Below are positions 17,636 through 25,458 of a DNA stretch of 64,000 nt, piece after piece (position 1 is the first letter of the stretch; each line of letters begins with the position of its first letter). The stretch comes from DASTFY01 sp963769115 (GTDB lineage: Bacteria; Actinomycetota; Acidimicrobiia; Acidimicrobiales; Ilumatobacteraceae): positions 1 through 64,000 of the forward strand of contig CAVYKN010000012.1 in the NCBI GenBank assembly GCA_963769115.1. The letters are read 5' to 3'. The notes under the pieces are model-generated. The model searched no databases. It saw only the letters and a list, made by a program, of their open reading frames with translations, and was not told where the DNA came from. A program made the translations under genes and the position numbers.

Positions 17636-18099
17636 GGCTCGGTGCCGGGGACGCGGTCGGGGTTCTCGGCCTTGTAGTCGCTGTCGTGCTTCACGAGGAT
17701 GCGGTCGGCCTCGAAGGTGCCGTCCTCCAGCCGGCCCTCCACCACGGCGGCCCGGCCGGGCTGGAACAGGTCGCTGGGCTCGCCACCCTGGTAGCGCACG
17801 GGCACGGTCGCGCCGTTGAACGTGAGCGCGAAGGACAGGATCCCGCTGTCCCGCTGCGCCTCGTCGAGGCCGTCCACCGCGCCCTGCAGCCGGAAGCGCT
17901 TGCCTTCCGTACAGCTGGACTTCACGCCGACCTCGTCGGCGTTGCAGAAGTAGAGCGACGCGCTGCTGAGGAACTGGAAGAGGACGACGGCCACCCCCGC
18001 CAGCACCAGCGCCAGGACGACCGCGGGCGCCCAGCGCCGGCGGCGCGGTGGCGCCGGCGGCTGCTCCAGGTCGGTGACCGTCCGGGGCGTCAGGTCCAC
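17632..18099 (-). CDS. ccmE: Heme chaperone CcmE
   Basis: Periplasm-facing heme chaperone that binds heme covalently and hands it to CcmF. 155 residues from GTG 18099. One N-terminal membrane helix (APAVVLALVLAGVAVVLF), then the beta-barrel domain with FRLQGAV, SFALTFNG and VPVRYQG. The heme-binding motif is KHDSDY with H138 and Y142, i.e. the HxxxY form as in proteobacteria rather than the CxxxY form. Overlaps ccmD by 10 bases and ccmF by 4. Two additional Cys (SLYFCNADEVG, KSSCTEG) in the barrel are not standard and might form a disulfide. Confidence 0.93.
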   Translation of the reverse strand: MDLTPRTVTDLEQPPAPPRRRRWAPAVVLALVLAGVAVVLFQFLSSASLYFCNADEVGVKSSCTEGKRFRLQGAVDGLDEAQRDSGILSFALTFNGATVPVRYQGGEPSDLFQPGRAAVVEGRLEDGTFEADRILVKHDSDYKAENPDRVPGTEP

Positions 18100-18224
18100 G
18101 GCTTGTCCTCGTCGGGCACACCCCGGCCGAGCCGGCGACCCCGCGCCACGAGCACCGCGGTGAAGCCGGCGACGGCGCCGAACACCACGATGTAGGCCGG
18201 GATGACGTACTCCGCGTAGTTCAC
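18090..18224 (-). CDS. ccmD: CcmD small membrane subunit
   Basis: A 44-residue single-helix protein: GTG 18224, NYAEYVIPAYIVVFGAVAG, then a basic tail ARGRRLGRG. Position between ccmC and ccmE, size, and the one-helix plus basic-tail plan fit CcmD, which helps release holo-CcmE from the CcmABC complex. GTG overlaps the ccmC stop (GTGA), and its 3' end overlaps the ccmE start. Confidence 0.85.
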   Translation of the reverse strand: MNYAEYVIPAYIVVFGAVAGFTAVLVARGRRLGRGVPDEDKPWT

Positions 18225-19047
18225 GGGTGGAGCACCCCCGCGGGGGGCGTGACGGCCGGGCTCGCCTCGGCGTGGCGGGCGGCGATGGCCTGGTCGAGCG
18301 ACAGCGCGCCGGCGTGGTCCTCCAGCCAGAGCTGGCGCTGGCGGTGGAGCAGCAACCACACGTAGATCAGTGTGAACACGGCCAGCGACAGGAAGAGCGT
18401 GAACAGCATGGCGCCGTCGAGCTGGGCGTCGAGGTCGCGCCGGGCCACCGTGGCGTCCTGGTGGAGTGACCGCCACCATTCGACGCTGAGGTGCACGATC
18501 GGGACGTCGATGAAGGCGATCAGCCCGGCGATGGCGGCCCGCTTCGCCCGCTGCTCCGGCAGCGCCGGGAGGCGGCGGATGGCGAGGTAGCCGAGGAACA
18601 GCAGGAACAGCAGGGCCGTGCTGGTCAGGCGGGCGTCCCAGGTCCAGAACACGCCCCACGTCGGCCGGCCCCACAACATCCCCGTCGCCAGCGCCAGGCC
18701 GGTGAAAAGCACGCCGATCTCCGCCGACGCACCGGCGAAGCGGTCGAGCGTCAGGCTGCGCGTGCGAGGCCACAGGTAGAGGGCCGAGCACACGGCGGTC
18801 ACGCCGAAGGCCAGGTAGGCCAACCAGGCCGACGGCACGTGGACGTACATGATTCGGACCGAGTCACCCATCTCGACGTCCTCGGGCGAGGTGACGAGGC
18901 CGAGCAGCAGCACGAGCGGCACACCGATCAGCGCCAGCACGCCGATCACGCGCGTGGCGCGCGTGCCGGTGGCGTTGCCACTGTGCGTGCCACCGCGTCC
19001 TCGACTGCCCCCTTCTCGACTGTCCCCTTCTCGACTGCCTGGGCCAT
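18221..19047 (-). CDS. ccmC: Heme exporter subunit CcmC (apparent frameshift near the N-terminus)
   Basis: Integral membrane protein that presents heme to CcmE. The body is intact: the tryptophan-rich motif WGRPTWGVFWTWDARLT, the flanking heme-ligand histidine in YVHVPSAWLAY, and six hydrophobic segments. The expected ATG at 19047 overlaps the ccmB stop (TGATG) but starts another frame (MAQAVEKGTVEKGAVED), which runs into TGA near 18946. One missing base between about 18960 and 18990 would join it to RVIGVLALIGVPLV (total 3n+2). If no error exists, translation could begin at GTG of VIGVLALIG. The N-terminal 20 codons contain a short tandem repeat. About 275 residues corrected, slightly longer than usual. 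Confidence 0.9.
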
Positions 19048-19727
19048 CAGTCCTCCAGCAGGGCCCCGAAGGCCACCAGGCCGAGGGCGGTGTAGGCCAG
19101 CGCGAACACCGTGAGCAAGCCCACCCACGGCCAACCTTCCGACACCGCCCGATCACCGATGCCGAGGGCCGCTTCGTTGGCCCTGGTGGCACCGATCAGG
19201 ACGGGAGCCACGACGGGCAGCAGGAGGAGCGGGAGCAACGTGTCCCGCACCCGCTGACCGGCTGCCAGCCCGCCGTAGAGCGTACCGACGGCGACCAGAC
19301 CCCAGGTCGCGGCCAGGGCGCTGGCGACGAAGAGGACCAGCCCCCCGGCCCGGGTGGGGGCGTCGTAGAGGAGCACGACGCCGGCGCCGAGGACCACCTC
19401 CAGCACCAGCAGCTCGACGGCGAGGGCAGCGGCCTTGCCCAGGAAGAGCCCAGCCGGATCGAGCGCGCTCAGCCGCAGCCCGTCACGGGCCCCGTCCGCC
19501 GTCTCCAGCCCGAACGCCCTCTGCACGGTGAACAGCAGGCAGAACAGCACGGCCAGCCAGAACAGCCCCGGGGTGGCCCGCCGGAGCGCGCCGCTGTCGG
19601 GATCCAGCGCGAACGCGAACAGGACGAGCACGACGGCCGCGAAGGGGAGCACCTGGTTGGTGGCCACCCTGCTGCGGGCTTCGATGCGGAGATCCTTGCC
19701 GGCCACCAGGCGCATCGTCCTCAGCAC
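19047..19727 (-). CDS. ccmB: Heme exporter membrane subunit CcmB
   Basis: Membrane part of the CcmAB ABC transporter, which uses ATP to release holo-CcmE from CcmC. 226 residues with six hydrophobic segments and the family's landmarks: KDLRIEARSR near the N-terminus, LFWLAVLFCLLFTVQRAF and LLLLPVVAPVLIGATRA. GTG 19727 overlaps the ccmA end by 7 bases; ATG of MRLVAGKD (19715) is an alternative. Its stop overlaps the ccmC start. Confidence 0.92.
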   Translation of the reverse strand: MLRTMRLVAGKDLRIEARSRVATNQVLPFAAVVLVLFAFALDPDSGALRRATPGLFWLAVLFCLLFTVQRAFGLETADGARDGLRLSALDPAGLFLGKAAALAVELLVLEVVLGAGVVLLYDAPTRAGGLVLFVASALAATWGLVAVGTLYGGLAAGQRVRDTLLPLLLLPVVAPVLIGATRANEAALGIGDRAVSEGWPWVGLLTVFALAYTALGLVAFGALLED

Positions 19728-20452
19728 GGCAGGACTCCGGCGGCCGCTGCCGGCCGGTCGGGCGCATCCGCCGCCGGGGTCGCATCCGCGGTCGGAGTCA
19801 CAGCCGCCGTCGCCGTGTCCAGCGTGCGGCCCCCCTCCACGAGCACGCGGCGACCGGCCAGCGCCCCTGCCCGGTCCTGCTCGTGCGAGGCCAGCACGAC
19901 GGTGGCTCCGGCCGCGGCCGCCGAGCGCAGCAGGTCGTCGACCAGGTCCCGGCCCTCGGCGTCCAGGCCGGCATGCGGCTCGTCGAGCAGCCAGAGCTCC
20001 GGGCGGCGGACCACGAGCGCGGCCAGGGCGGTGCGCCGCCGCTGACCGGCCGACAGACCGGTGACCGGCGTGCCGGCCAGCCGCCCCGCCAGACCGAGGC
20101 GGGTGATGGCCCGGTCCACCTCGTCGGTGCCCGCGGCGACGCTCCTGGCCCAGAATCTGACGTTCTCGCTCACGGTGAGGTCCTCGTAGAGGCCGTTGGC
20201 GTGCCCGAGCAGGCCGACGCGCGAGCGCACGTCGCGGCGGTCACGGACCAGGTCGGTCCCGAGCACGCGCGCCTCGCCGCGGACCACGGGGAGGAGGCCC
20301 GCGCACGTCCTGAGCACGGATGTCTTCCCGGCGCCGTTCGGGCCGTGGAGCAGCACGATCTCGCCCCGCTCGACCTGCAGGGTGGCGCCGGCGAGGACCG
20401 GGAAGCGACCGAGCACCACCACGGCGTCGCGGAGGTGGATCACCGGTTCCAT
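19721..20452 (-). CDS. ccmA: Heme exporter ATP-binding subunit CcmA
   Basis: ABC ATPase of 243 residues, first gene of the cytochrome c maturation operon. Walker A HGPNGAGKTS near residues 36-45, signature GLSAGQRRR, Walker B ELWLLDEPHAGLD and a switch His in LASHEQDR. The short AGLLPVVRGEARVLG insert matches CcmA. The C-terminal tail is Ala/Thr/Asp-rich and degenerate. The starts of this gene and of the sortase are back to back, 107 bases apart, which should hold both promoters; none is obvious. Confidence 0.93.
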   Translation of the reverse strand: MEPVIHLRDAVVVLGRFPVLAGATLQVERGEIVLLHGPNGAGKTSVLRTCAGLLPVVRGEARVLGTDLVRDRRDVRSRVGLLGHANGLYEDLTVSENVRFWARSVAAGTDEVDRAITRLGLAGRLAGTPVTGLSAGQRRRTALAALVVRRPELWLLDEPHAGLDAEGRDLVDDLLRSAAAAGATVVLASHEQDRAGALAGRRVLVEGGRTLDTATAAVTPTADATPAADAPDRPAAAAGVLPC

Positions 20453-20559
20453 AGGCGCGGGCCAACGGTACCGACCGGCCCTGCGGCTGAACAATGCAGG
20501 CTGCGAGTGCACGTGGCCGACCGGAGCGGCGCGGAGGGCACCCGGTAGCGTCCGCCGAG

Positions 20560-21651
20560 GTGAACGACGAGGCGGCCGCTCCCTCCGCCTGGCCGGACAT
20601 CGAGGTGGAGCCGTACCGGCGCCGGCGGGACTGGCGGTGGTGGGTCGGAGGGGTCGGCCGCGTGCTGGTGGCCGTCGGGCTGCTGCTGCTGGCGTTCGTC
20701 GCCTATCAGCTCTGGGGCACGAGCATCCAGACCCGCCAGGCCCAGAACCGGCTGGAGCAGCAGTTCGCGGAGACGGTCTCGTCCTCCCCGTCCGCGGCGA
20801 CGACAACGGTGCCGACGACGGTGCCCGGCCCGACGACCTCCGCCGCCGCGACCACCACGACCACGACGCCGCCACCGGCCACGCTGCCGGTGCCCGCGCT
20901 CGGCGACCCGGTGGCCCGGCTCGAGGCGCCGTCCATCGGCCTCGACTGGATCGTCGTCTCGGGCGTCGGGGTCGACGAGCTCAAGAAGGGCCCGGGCCAC
21001 TACCCGGACACGCCGCTGCCCGGTCAGGGCGGCAACGTCGGGATCGCGGGGCACCGCACGACGTACGGCGCGCCCTTCTTCCGCATCGACGAGCTTGCGC
21101 CGGGGGACGACGTGATCCTCACCAGCACCACGGGCGACCGCTTCGTCTACAAGGTGACCGAGCAGTTCATCGTGGCGCCGTCGCAGTACGAGGTCCTGGC
21201 CCCGAGCGACCAACCGATCCTCACGCTGACGTCGTGCCACCCCCGCTACTCGGCCAGCAAGCGCATCATCGTGCGGGCCGCGCTGGACCCGGCCCAGTCG
21301 GCCCCTCTCCTCGACGCCGCGCCGACCACGACCACCACGGTCGCGCCGACCACGACCCAGCCGGCCCCGGGTTCCACGGTCGCCACAACGGTCCCCGAGA
21401 CGACGGATCCCCGCCAAGCGGCCGTCATCGGCGGGCCCGAGCTGGAGCGGGGCTGGTTCGACGATCCCGACGCCTGGCCACAGGTGGCGTTGTGGGGCCT
21501 CGGGCTCACCGGCATCGCACTCCTCGCCTGGGCGGTCAGCCGCCGCACCGGACACAACTGGATCGGCGCGCTCGCCGGCATCGTGCCCTTCGTCGTGTGC
21601 CTCTACTTCTTCTTCGAGAACGTCAACCGGCTCCTGCCCCCGAACATCTGA
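20560..21651 (+). CDS. Sortase (class E-like) with threonine-rich linkers and C-terminal membrane helices
   Basis: Membrane cysteine transpeptidase that anchors proteins to the cell wall. 363 residues from GTG 20560. Cytosolic basic start, helix VLVAVGLLLLAFVAYQLW, a Thr/Pro-rich linker (about 80-125), then the catalytic domain with VGIAGHRTTYGAPF (catalytic His), TLTSCHPR (catalytic Cys) and SASKRIIV (catalytic Arg). A second Thr-rich linker and two further helices (VALWGLGLTGIALLAW, GIVPFVVCLYFFF) follow. The C-terminal pair of helices is seen in some class C/E sortases. No LPXTG-type substrate gene is adjacent, so its substrates are unknown. Followed by a GC hairpin. Confidence 0.88.
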   Translation: MNDEAAAPSAWPDIEVEPYRRRRDWRWWVGGVGRVLVAVGLLLLAFVAYQLWGTSIQTRQAQNRLEQQFAETVSSSPSAATTTVPTTVPGPTTSAAATTTTTTPPPATLPVPALGDPVARLEAPSIGLDWIVVSGVGVDELKKGPGHYPDTPLPGQGGNVGIAGHRTTYGAPFFRIDELAPGDDVILTSTTGDRFVYKVTEQFIVAPSQYEVLAPSDQPILTLTSCHPRYSASKRIIVRAALDPAQSAPLLDAAPTTTTTVAPTTTQPAPGSTVATTVPETTDPRQAAVIGGPELERGWFDDPDAWPQVALWGLGLTGIALLAWAVSRRTGHNWIGALAGIVPFVVCLYFFFENVNRLLPPNI

Positions 21652-21681
21652 GTCAGCGACGGTGCCGGGGCTCGGAGCGGC

Positions 21682-21697
21682 GGCGGCTTCGGCCGCC
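21682..21697 (+). terminator. GC hairpin with TTCG loop after the sortase
   Basis: GGCGGC (21682-21687), loop TTCG, GCCGCC (21692-21697) forms a very stable UUCG tetraloop hairpin 30 bases after the sortase stop. No T-tract follows; termination is inferred from position. Confidence 0.5.
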
Positions 21698-21756
21698 AGC
21701 TCTGCCGGGCCGACGACCCGCCCCCCGCCGAGAGGGAGGGCCGGTCAGCCACGGGG

Positions 21757-21858
21757 CTACTTCTTGTCTTTCTTGGTAGCCGAGCGGCGTGCATTGAGGG
21801 ACATGCGACGACGGGCTGACTTAGTTGGCCGCCGCGTGTTACCAGAGTTGCGGGGCAT
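21757..21858 (-). CDS. Tiny, very basic 33-residue protein (ribosome-associated type?)
   Basis: ATG 21858 to TAG 21757 encodes 33 residues, beginning MPRNSGNTRRPTKSARRRMS and ending in a KKDKK tail. Around 15 residues are Arg or Lys and there are no Glu residues. GAGGAG lies 5 bases before the ATG, a near-ideal ribosome site. Codon choice is less GC3-biased than in neighbours (AAC, TCT, ACT, CTC, AAT), as in small highly expressed ribosomal genes. It resembles the tiny basic ribosomal proteins of actinobacteria (bS22, bL37) in size and composition but I do not recognise its sequence. It stands alone between the sortase and the ArsR gene, with its own promoter candidate. Confidence 0.6.
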   Translation of the reverse strand: MPRNSGNTRRPTKSARRRMSLNARRSATKKDKK

Positions 21859-21933
21859 CGGTCTCCTCGGTGGTCCCGCTCAGGGTCGTGGACCTCCGAT
21901 GAGACGGTACCGGCGCCGAGTTCCGGATCCTTC

Positions 21934-21962
21934 AATATCGGCGACGTCCTTCCAGTCGACAA
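21934..21962 (-). promoter_or_regulatory. Candidate promoter for the 33-residue basic protein
   Basis: Read on the minus strand: TTGTCG (-35, 21962-21957), a 17-base spacer, GATATT (-10, 21939-21934). Transcription would begin about 70 bases before the ATG at 21858. The spacing is ideal and the boxes are a fair sigma-A match in otherwise GC-rich DNA. Otherwise the 254-base gap 21859-22112 shows nothing. Confidence 0.4.
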
Positions 21963-22112
21963 CGTATTTGTAGAGCACGGCGGTCGAGCGTGCCGGACAG
22001 CGGACATCCGGCTCGATCCACCGACCGACTACGCGGCCTCTGAGTCAGTCTCCCTGTTCAGGGAACATCGCGTCGTGGCGTCGAGTCGAGCAGCTCGGAA
22101 AGGTTCGGCCGG

Positions 22113-22637
22113 TCAGCCTTGTCGGCGCCGTCGGGGTCGGCGGTGAACGGCGAGGAAAAGCGCGTAGGCGGCGCCGTCGGGGTCAGAGCGCTGATCGAAC
22201 TCGTCAAGGAGCGCGGCCAGCCGGCCGGTGAGCTCCTCGTAGCTCGCCTGGTTCAGGTTGAGCGCGACGCGACTCGAGGTCTCCAGTTGGCCGCCGACCT
22301 CTGCCACTTCGGCCATGAAGGCCTCTAGAACCGCAGTGTCGATCCGACCCCCAGACGTCCTGTCGGTGACGCTGACGGTCCAGGACTTGCCGGTGTCGCG
22401 GTAGGGCTTCTCCGTGATGCCGTTCGGCCCGGGTCGTTCACGGTCGGGCGCGACGAACCCCGTTCGTACGAGGGTCCGAACGTGATGCAGGGTGGTTGCC
22501 GGCTTCAGGTCCAGCCGTCCCGCGATCTCCGCGTTGGTCTGGCTGCCATCTCGCAGCAACCGGAGAATCCGCAAGCGGATCGGATTGGCCAACGCCCGGG
22601 CTTCGTCCTGGGTCGCCTCGCGACGGCTGACGGCCAC
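22113..22637 (-). CDS. ArsR-type winged-helix regulator
   Basis: Transcription factor of 174 residues. The N-terminal winged helix reads EARALANPIRLRILRLL, TNAEIAGRLDLKPATTLHHVRTL, then the wing. No metal-binding Cys motif is present; the remaining part (about 90-165) is a helical domain as in ArsR-like regulators paired with exporters. It is divergent from the MFS gene across 69 bases with overlapping inverted repeats, so it most likely represses that transporter and itself. Ligand unknown. Confidence 0.85.
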   Translation of the reverse strand: MAVSRREATQDEARALANPIRLRILRLLRDGSQTNAEIAGRLDLKPATTLHHVRTLVRTGFVAPDRERPGPNGITEKPYRDTGKSWTVSVTDRTSGGRIDTAVLEAFMAEVAEVGGQLETSSRVALNLNQASYEELTGRLAALLDEFDQRSDPDGAAYALFLAVHRRPRRRRQG

Positions 22638-22669
22638 TCAGCCATCGTACAGGAGCTGGAGGCCCACGG

Positions 22670-22706
22670 TTGACATACTTCAATCGATTGAGAAGACTCA
22701 ATCGTT
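22670..22706 (+). promoter_or_regulatory. Promoter and operator of the MFS gene
   Basis: TTGACA at 22670-22675 is a consensus -35 box. Seventeen bases on, AAGACT (22693-22698) is a weak -10. Between and over them lie CTTCAATCGATTGAG, a 15-base near-palindrome (22679-22693), and a second CTCAATCG copy (22698-22705). The repeated AATCG half-sites would let the divergent ArsR-type protein block the promoter. The ATG follows at 22707 with no ribosome site, so the transcript has almost no leader. Confidence 0.55.
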
Positions 22707-23936
22707 ATGCCTCGCGCCTCACTCGGTGCCGACTACCGGCAGCTCTGGAGGGCAACCGCGATCTCGAACCTGGGCGACGGCGTCTTCCTCGTCACCTTCC
22801 CGCTCCTGGCGGCCTCCGTCAGTCACGATCCGATGGCCGTGTCCGCGGTGACGCTGGCGCTCACCATCCCCTGGCTGCTGTTTGCGCTGGTCAGTGGCGC
22901 TCTGGTCGACCGCTGGGATCGGCTCGCGGTGATGCGGCGGGTCGACGTGATCCGAGCCGTGCTCACCGCCACGCTCGCCCTGGTCGTCCTCCTCGGCCTG
23001 GAAACGATCCCTGCCTTGGTCGGCTTCGCTCTCCTGCTGGGCACGGCCGAGACGATGTTCGACACGGCCTCCCTCGCCGCCGTCCCCTCGATCGTCGGGT
23101 CCTCACCAGACCGACTCCATCCGGCGAACGCCCGGCTGGAGAACGCCCGGCTGGTCGCCAACGATTTCGTCGGACCGCCTGTGGGCGGCGCACTCTTCGC
23201 CGTGGCACCGGCGGTACCGGCCATCGTCGATGCTGTCTCCTTTCTCGCCTCGACACTTCTGCTTCGTCGGATCCCGACCCGAGAAGGCTCGCCGCCGCCG
23301 CGCCCGGGTGCACGGTCGACCATCCGCCAAGAGATCACCGAGGGCCTCCGCTGGCTGAGGAGCCAACCGATCCTGCCCACCCTCGCCGCGGTCGTCGGGA
23401 TCATCAACCTCGGTTTCATGGCCGCTACCACCGTGCTCGTCCTCCTGCTCGACGAACGGACGGACGTGGGCTCGTTCGGCTACGGCCTCATCCTCGGCCT
23501 CGGCGCCATCGGCGCGGTGGCGGGCAATCTCCTTGCCGAGCGTTTTGGACGCCGATTCCCCCTCGGGCTGACCCTCGGTGCCGCCACCACGCTCATCGGC
23601 GCAGCCCTGACCACCATCGCACTCCGGCCGACCGCGCCAGTGATCACCGCCTGCTTCGCGGCGGCTGGCTGCGCGGGCGCCGTCTGGAACGTACTCACGG
23701 TCTCTCTTCGGCAGACCGTCATCCCCGGCCCGCTCCTCGGGCGGGTCAACAGCGTGTATCGACTCGTCGCCTACGGAACCATGCCCGTCGGAGCCCTCCT
23801 CGGCGGCACCATCGCCAGCCGGGCCGGCCTCACCGCACCATTCCTCATGGCCGGGACCCTCATCCTGGCCACCACCCCCATCGTCATCGCCACCGTCACC
23901 CCCGCAGCCCTCCTCGCCCTGCGCCCATCCGAATGA
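22707..23936 (+). CDS. MFS exporter (MFS_3 / enterobactin-exporter-like)
   Basis: Major facilitator superfamily protein of 409 residues with 12 predicted helices. Begins ADYRQLWRATAISNLGDGVF, the N-terminal pattern of the MFS_3 (EntS-like or macrolide-efflux-like) group, with SGALVDRWDRLAVM between helices 2 and 3 and LLAERFGRR between 8 and 9. Acts as a drug or metabolite exporter; substrate unknown. No ribosome site precedes ATG 22707, in line with leaderless translation common in actinobacteria. Controlled by the adjacent ArsR-type repressor by inference. Confidence 0.88.
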   Translation: MPRASLGADYRQLWRATAISNLGDGVFLVTFPLLAASVSHDPMAVSAVTLALTIPWLLFALVSGALVDRWDRLAVMRRVDVIRAVLTATLALVVLLGLETIPALVGFALLLGTAETMFDTASLAAVPSIVGSSPDRLHPANARLENARLVANDFVGPPVGGALFAVAPAVPAIVDAVSFLASTLLLRRIPTREGSPPPRPGARSTIRQEITEGLRWLRSQPILPTLAAVVGIINLGFMAATTVLVLLLDERTDVGSFGYGLILGLGAIGAVAGNLLAERFGRRFPLGLTLGAATTLIGAALTTIALRPTAPVITACFAAAGCAGAVWNVLTVSLRQTVIPGPLLGRVNSVYRLVAYGTMPVGALLGGTIASRAGLTAPFLMAGTLILATTPIVIATVTPAALLALRPSE

Positions 23937-23969
23937 CGAACATCTGACGCGCGCGTAAGGTCCGCCGCC

Positions 23970-24896
23970 ATGCCGCCCGACGCCGCGACCCAGCAGCTCC
24001 TCGATCTCCTCGCTGCCGAGGCCCAGCCGCCGCTGGAGGAGATGAGCCCGACCCAGGCCCGCGAGGCGTTCGCCGCGCTGGCACTGCTCCAGGGAGATCC
24101 GCCCGAAGAGACGTCCGTGGTCGTACAGGAGATCGCCGGCGTCCCCTGTGAGGTGATAACGCCCGGCGGCGAGGCCCCGGGGGACCGGGGCTGGCCGGTC
24201 CTCATCTGGATCCACGGCGGCGGCTGGGTGATCGGACAGGCCGCCGAGTCCACGATCACGGCGTCCCGGCTGGGCGCACGGGCCGGCTGCGTCGTGGTCA
24301 ACGTGGACTACCGGCTGGCGCCCGAGCATCCGTACCCGGCCGCGCCCGACGACTGCGTCGCGGTCACCCGTTGGGTGCTCGAGCACGCCGGCGAGTTCGG
24401 CGGCGATCCGACGCGGGTGGCGGTGGGCGGCGATTCCGCCGGCGGCAACCTCAGCGCGGTCGTGGCCAACGAGGTGCCCGGCCTCGCGTTCCAGCTCCTC
24501 GTGTACCCGGTGACGGACCTCACGATGTCGATGCCCTCCTACGAGGAGAACGCCGACGGGTACCTGCTGACGAAGGCGGGGATGGCGTGGTTCATCGACC
24601 ACTACCTGTCCGGCGGCGGCGATCCCAAGGATCCGCGTGTGTCGCCGTACCACGCAGACGACGCGGTCATCGCCGCCGCGCCGCCGGCCCTCGTCGTCAC
24701 CGCGGAGCTCGACCCGCTGCGCGACGAGGGCGAGGCTTACGCCGACCGCCTGGCCGCGGCGGGCGTCGCCACCACCAAGACCCGCTACGACGGCCAGATC
24801 CACGCCTTCTTCGTCCTGCCGGCGGTACTCCCCGTCGCCACGACCGCCGTCGACGCCGCCGCCGCGCAGCTCAGGCAGGCGTTCGGCTCGGGCTGA
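23970..24896 (+). CDS. Alpha/beta hydrolase of the hormone-sensitive-lipase family
   Basis: Esterase of 308 residues. Oxyanion-hole motif IHGGGWVIG near residue 90, VVNVDYRLAPEHPYPAA, nucleophile elbow GGDSAGGNLSA, the acid in TAELDPLRDEGE and the His in GQIHAFFVLP. These are the defining features of family IV (HSL) esterases acting on short acyl esters. No signal peptide. Stands alone with 33 bases before it and 81 after it. Confidence 0.9.
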   Translation: MPPDAATQQLLDLLAAEAQPPLEEMSPTQAREAFAALALLQGDPPEETSVVVQEIAGVPCEVITPGGEAPGDRGWPVLIWIHGGGWVIGQAAESTITASRLGARAGCVVVNVDYRLAPEHPYPAAPDDCVAVTRWVLEHAGEFGGDPTRVAVGGDSAGGNLSAVVANEVPGLAFQLLVYPVTDLTMSMPSYEENADGYLLTKAGMAWFIDHYLSGGGDPKDPRVSPYHADDAVIAAAPPALVVTAELDPLRDEGEAYADRLAAAGVATTKTRYDGQIHAFFVLPAVLPVATTAVDAAAAQLRQAFGSG

Positions 24897-24977
24897 CCCG
24901 GGCGCGCCGGTAGCCTCCGGCGGGACACCCGCTTGCCGCCCGGTGCTCGCTCGGGCCGGCCCGTTCCGGAGGTCCCC

Positions 24978-25458
24978 ATGGCTCAGTCCACACCCGGCCC
25001 TGCCCGCCTACCCGGAATCGGGACGAGCCTCGAGGTACGGGACGAGGACGGCCGGCCGCTCAGCGTCATCCGGCGGATCGACGGCCACGTCGAGCTCTAC
25101 GCTCGGAGAGCGGTTCGTAGCCCGCCTCGACGAGGCGACGGCCAGCGCGCTCGGTGCCTTCCTCGGCGGGCGCGTCGTGCTGCCGGCCGACCTGGCCGAG
25201 CGCATGTCCGGAGTGATCGGCGGGCTGGAGTTCGACTGGATGCGCATCCCGACCGGGGCCTACGCGGCCGGGCGCACCGTGGGCGAGCTCCACGTGCGCC
25301 GCCGGACGGGCGTCACCATCGTGGCCGTCCTGCGGGGCTCGGCCCCCATCCTCGACATCACCACCAACACGGAGCTCCGGGCCGGCGACGAGCTCGTCTT
25401 CACCGGACGGGCACAGGACGGCGTGGCCTTCCGCGACTACATCCTGCGGGGCGTGTGA
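24978..25458 (+). CDS. khtT: KhtT-like TrkA-C (RCK_C) regulatory subunit (apparent frameshift near 25099)
   Basis: Cytosolic regulator of a K+/H+ antiporter. ATG 24978 has GGAGGT 5 bases upstream. N-terminal part LPGIGTSLEVRDEDG, then VIRRIDGHVELYA, matches the start of KhtT. The second half in another frame, GERFVARLDEATASALGAF then RIPTGAYAAGRTVGELHVR and ELRAGDELVFTGRAQD, is an RCK_C ligand-binding domain. One extra base near 25099 (GCT C GGA GAG) separates them (total 3n+1). Corrected length is 159 residues, close to KhtT. The stop overlaps the antiporter start (TGATG). Confidence 0.82.

Noticed and set aside
16109..17677. A 522-codon plus-strand frame
   Set aside because: Antisense to ccmF, whose conserved motifs and helices are intact on the minus strand.
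21859..22112. Possible riboswitch or tRNA in this gap
   Set aside because: Only a promoter-like pair and short stems were seen; no conserved aptamer core could be recognised.
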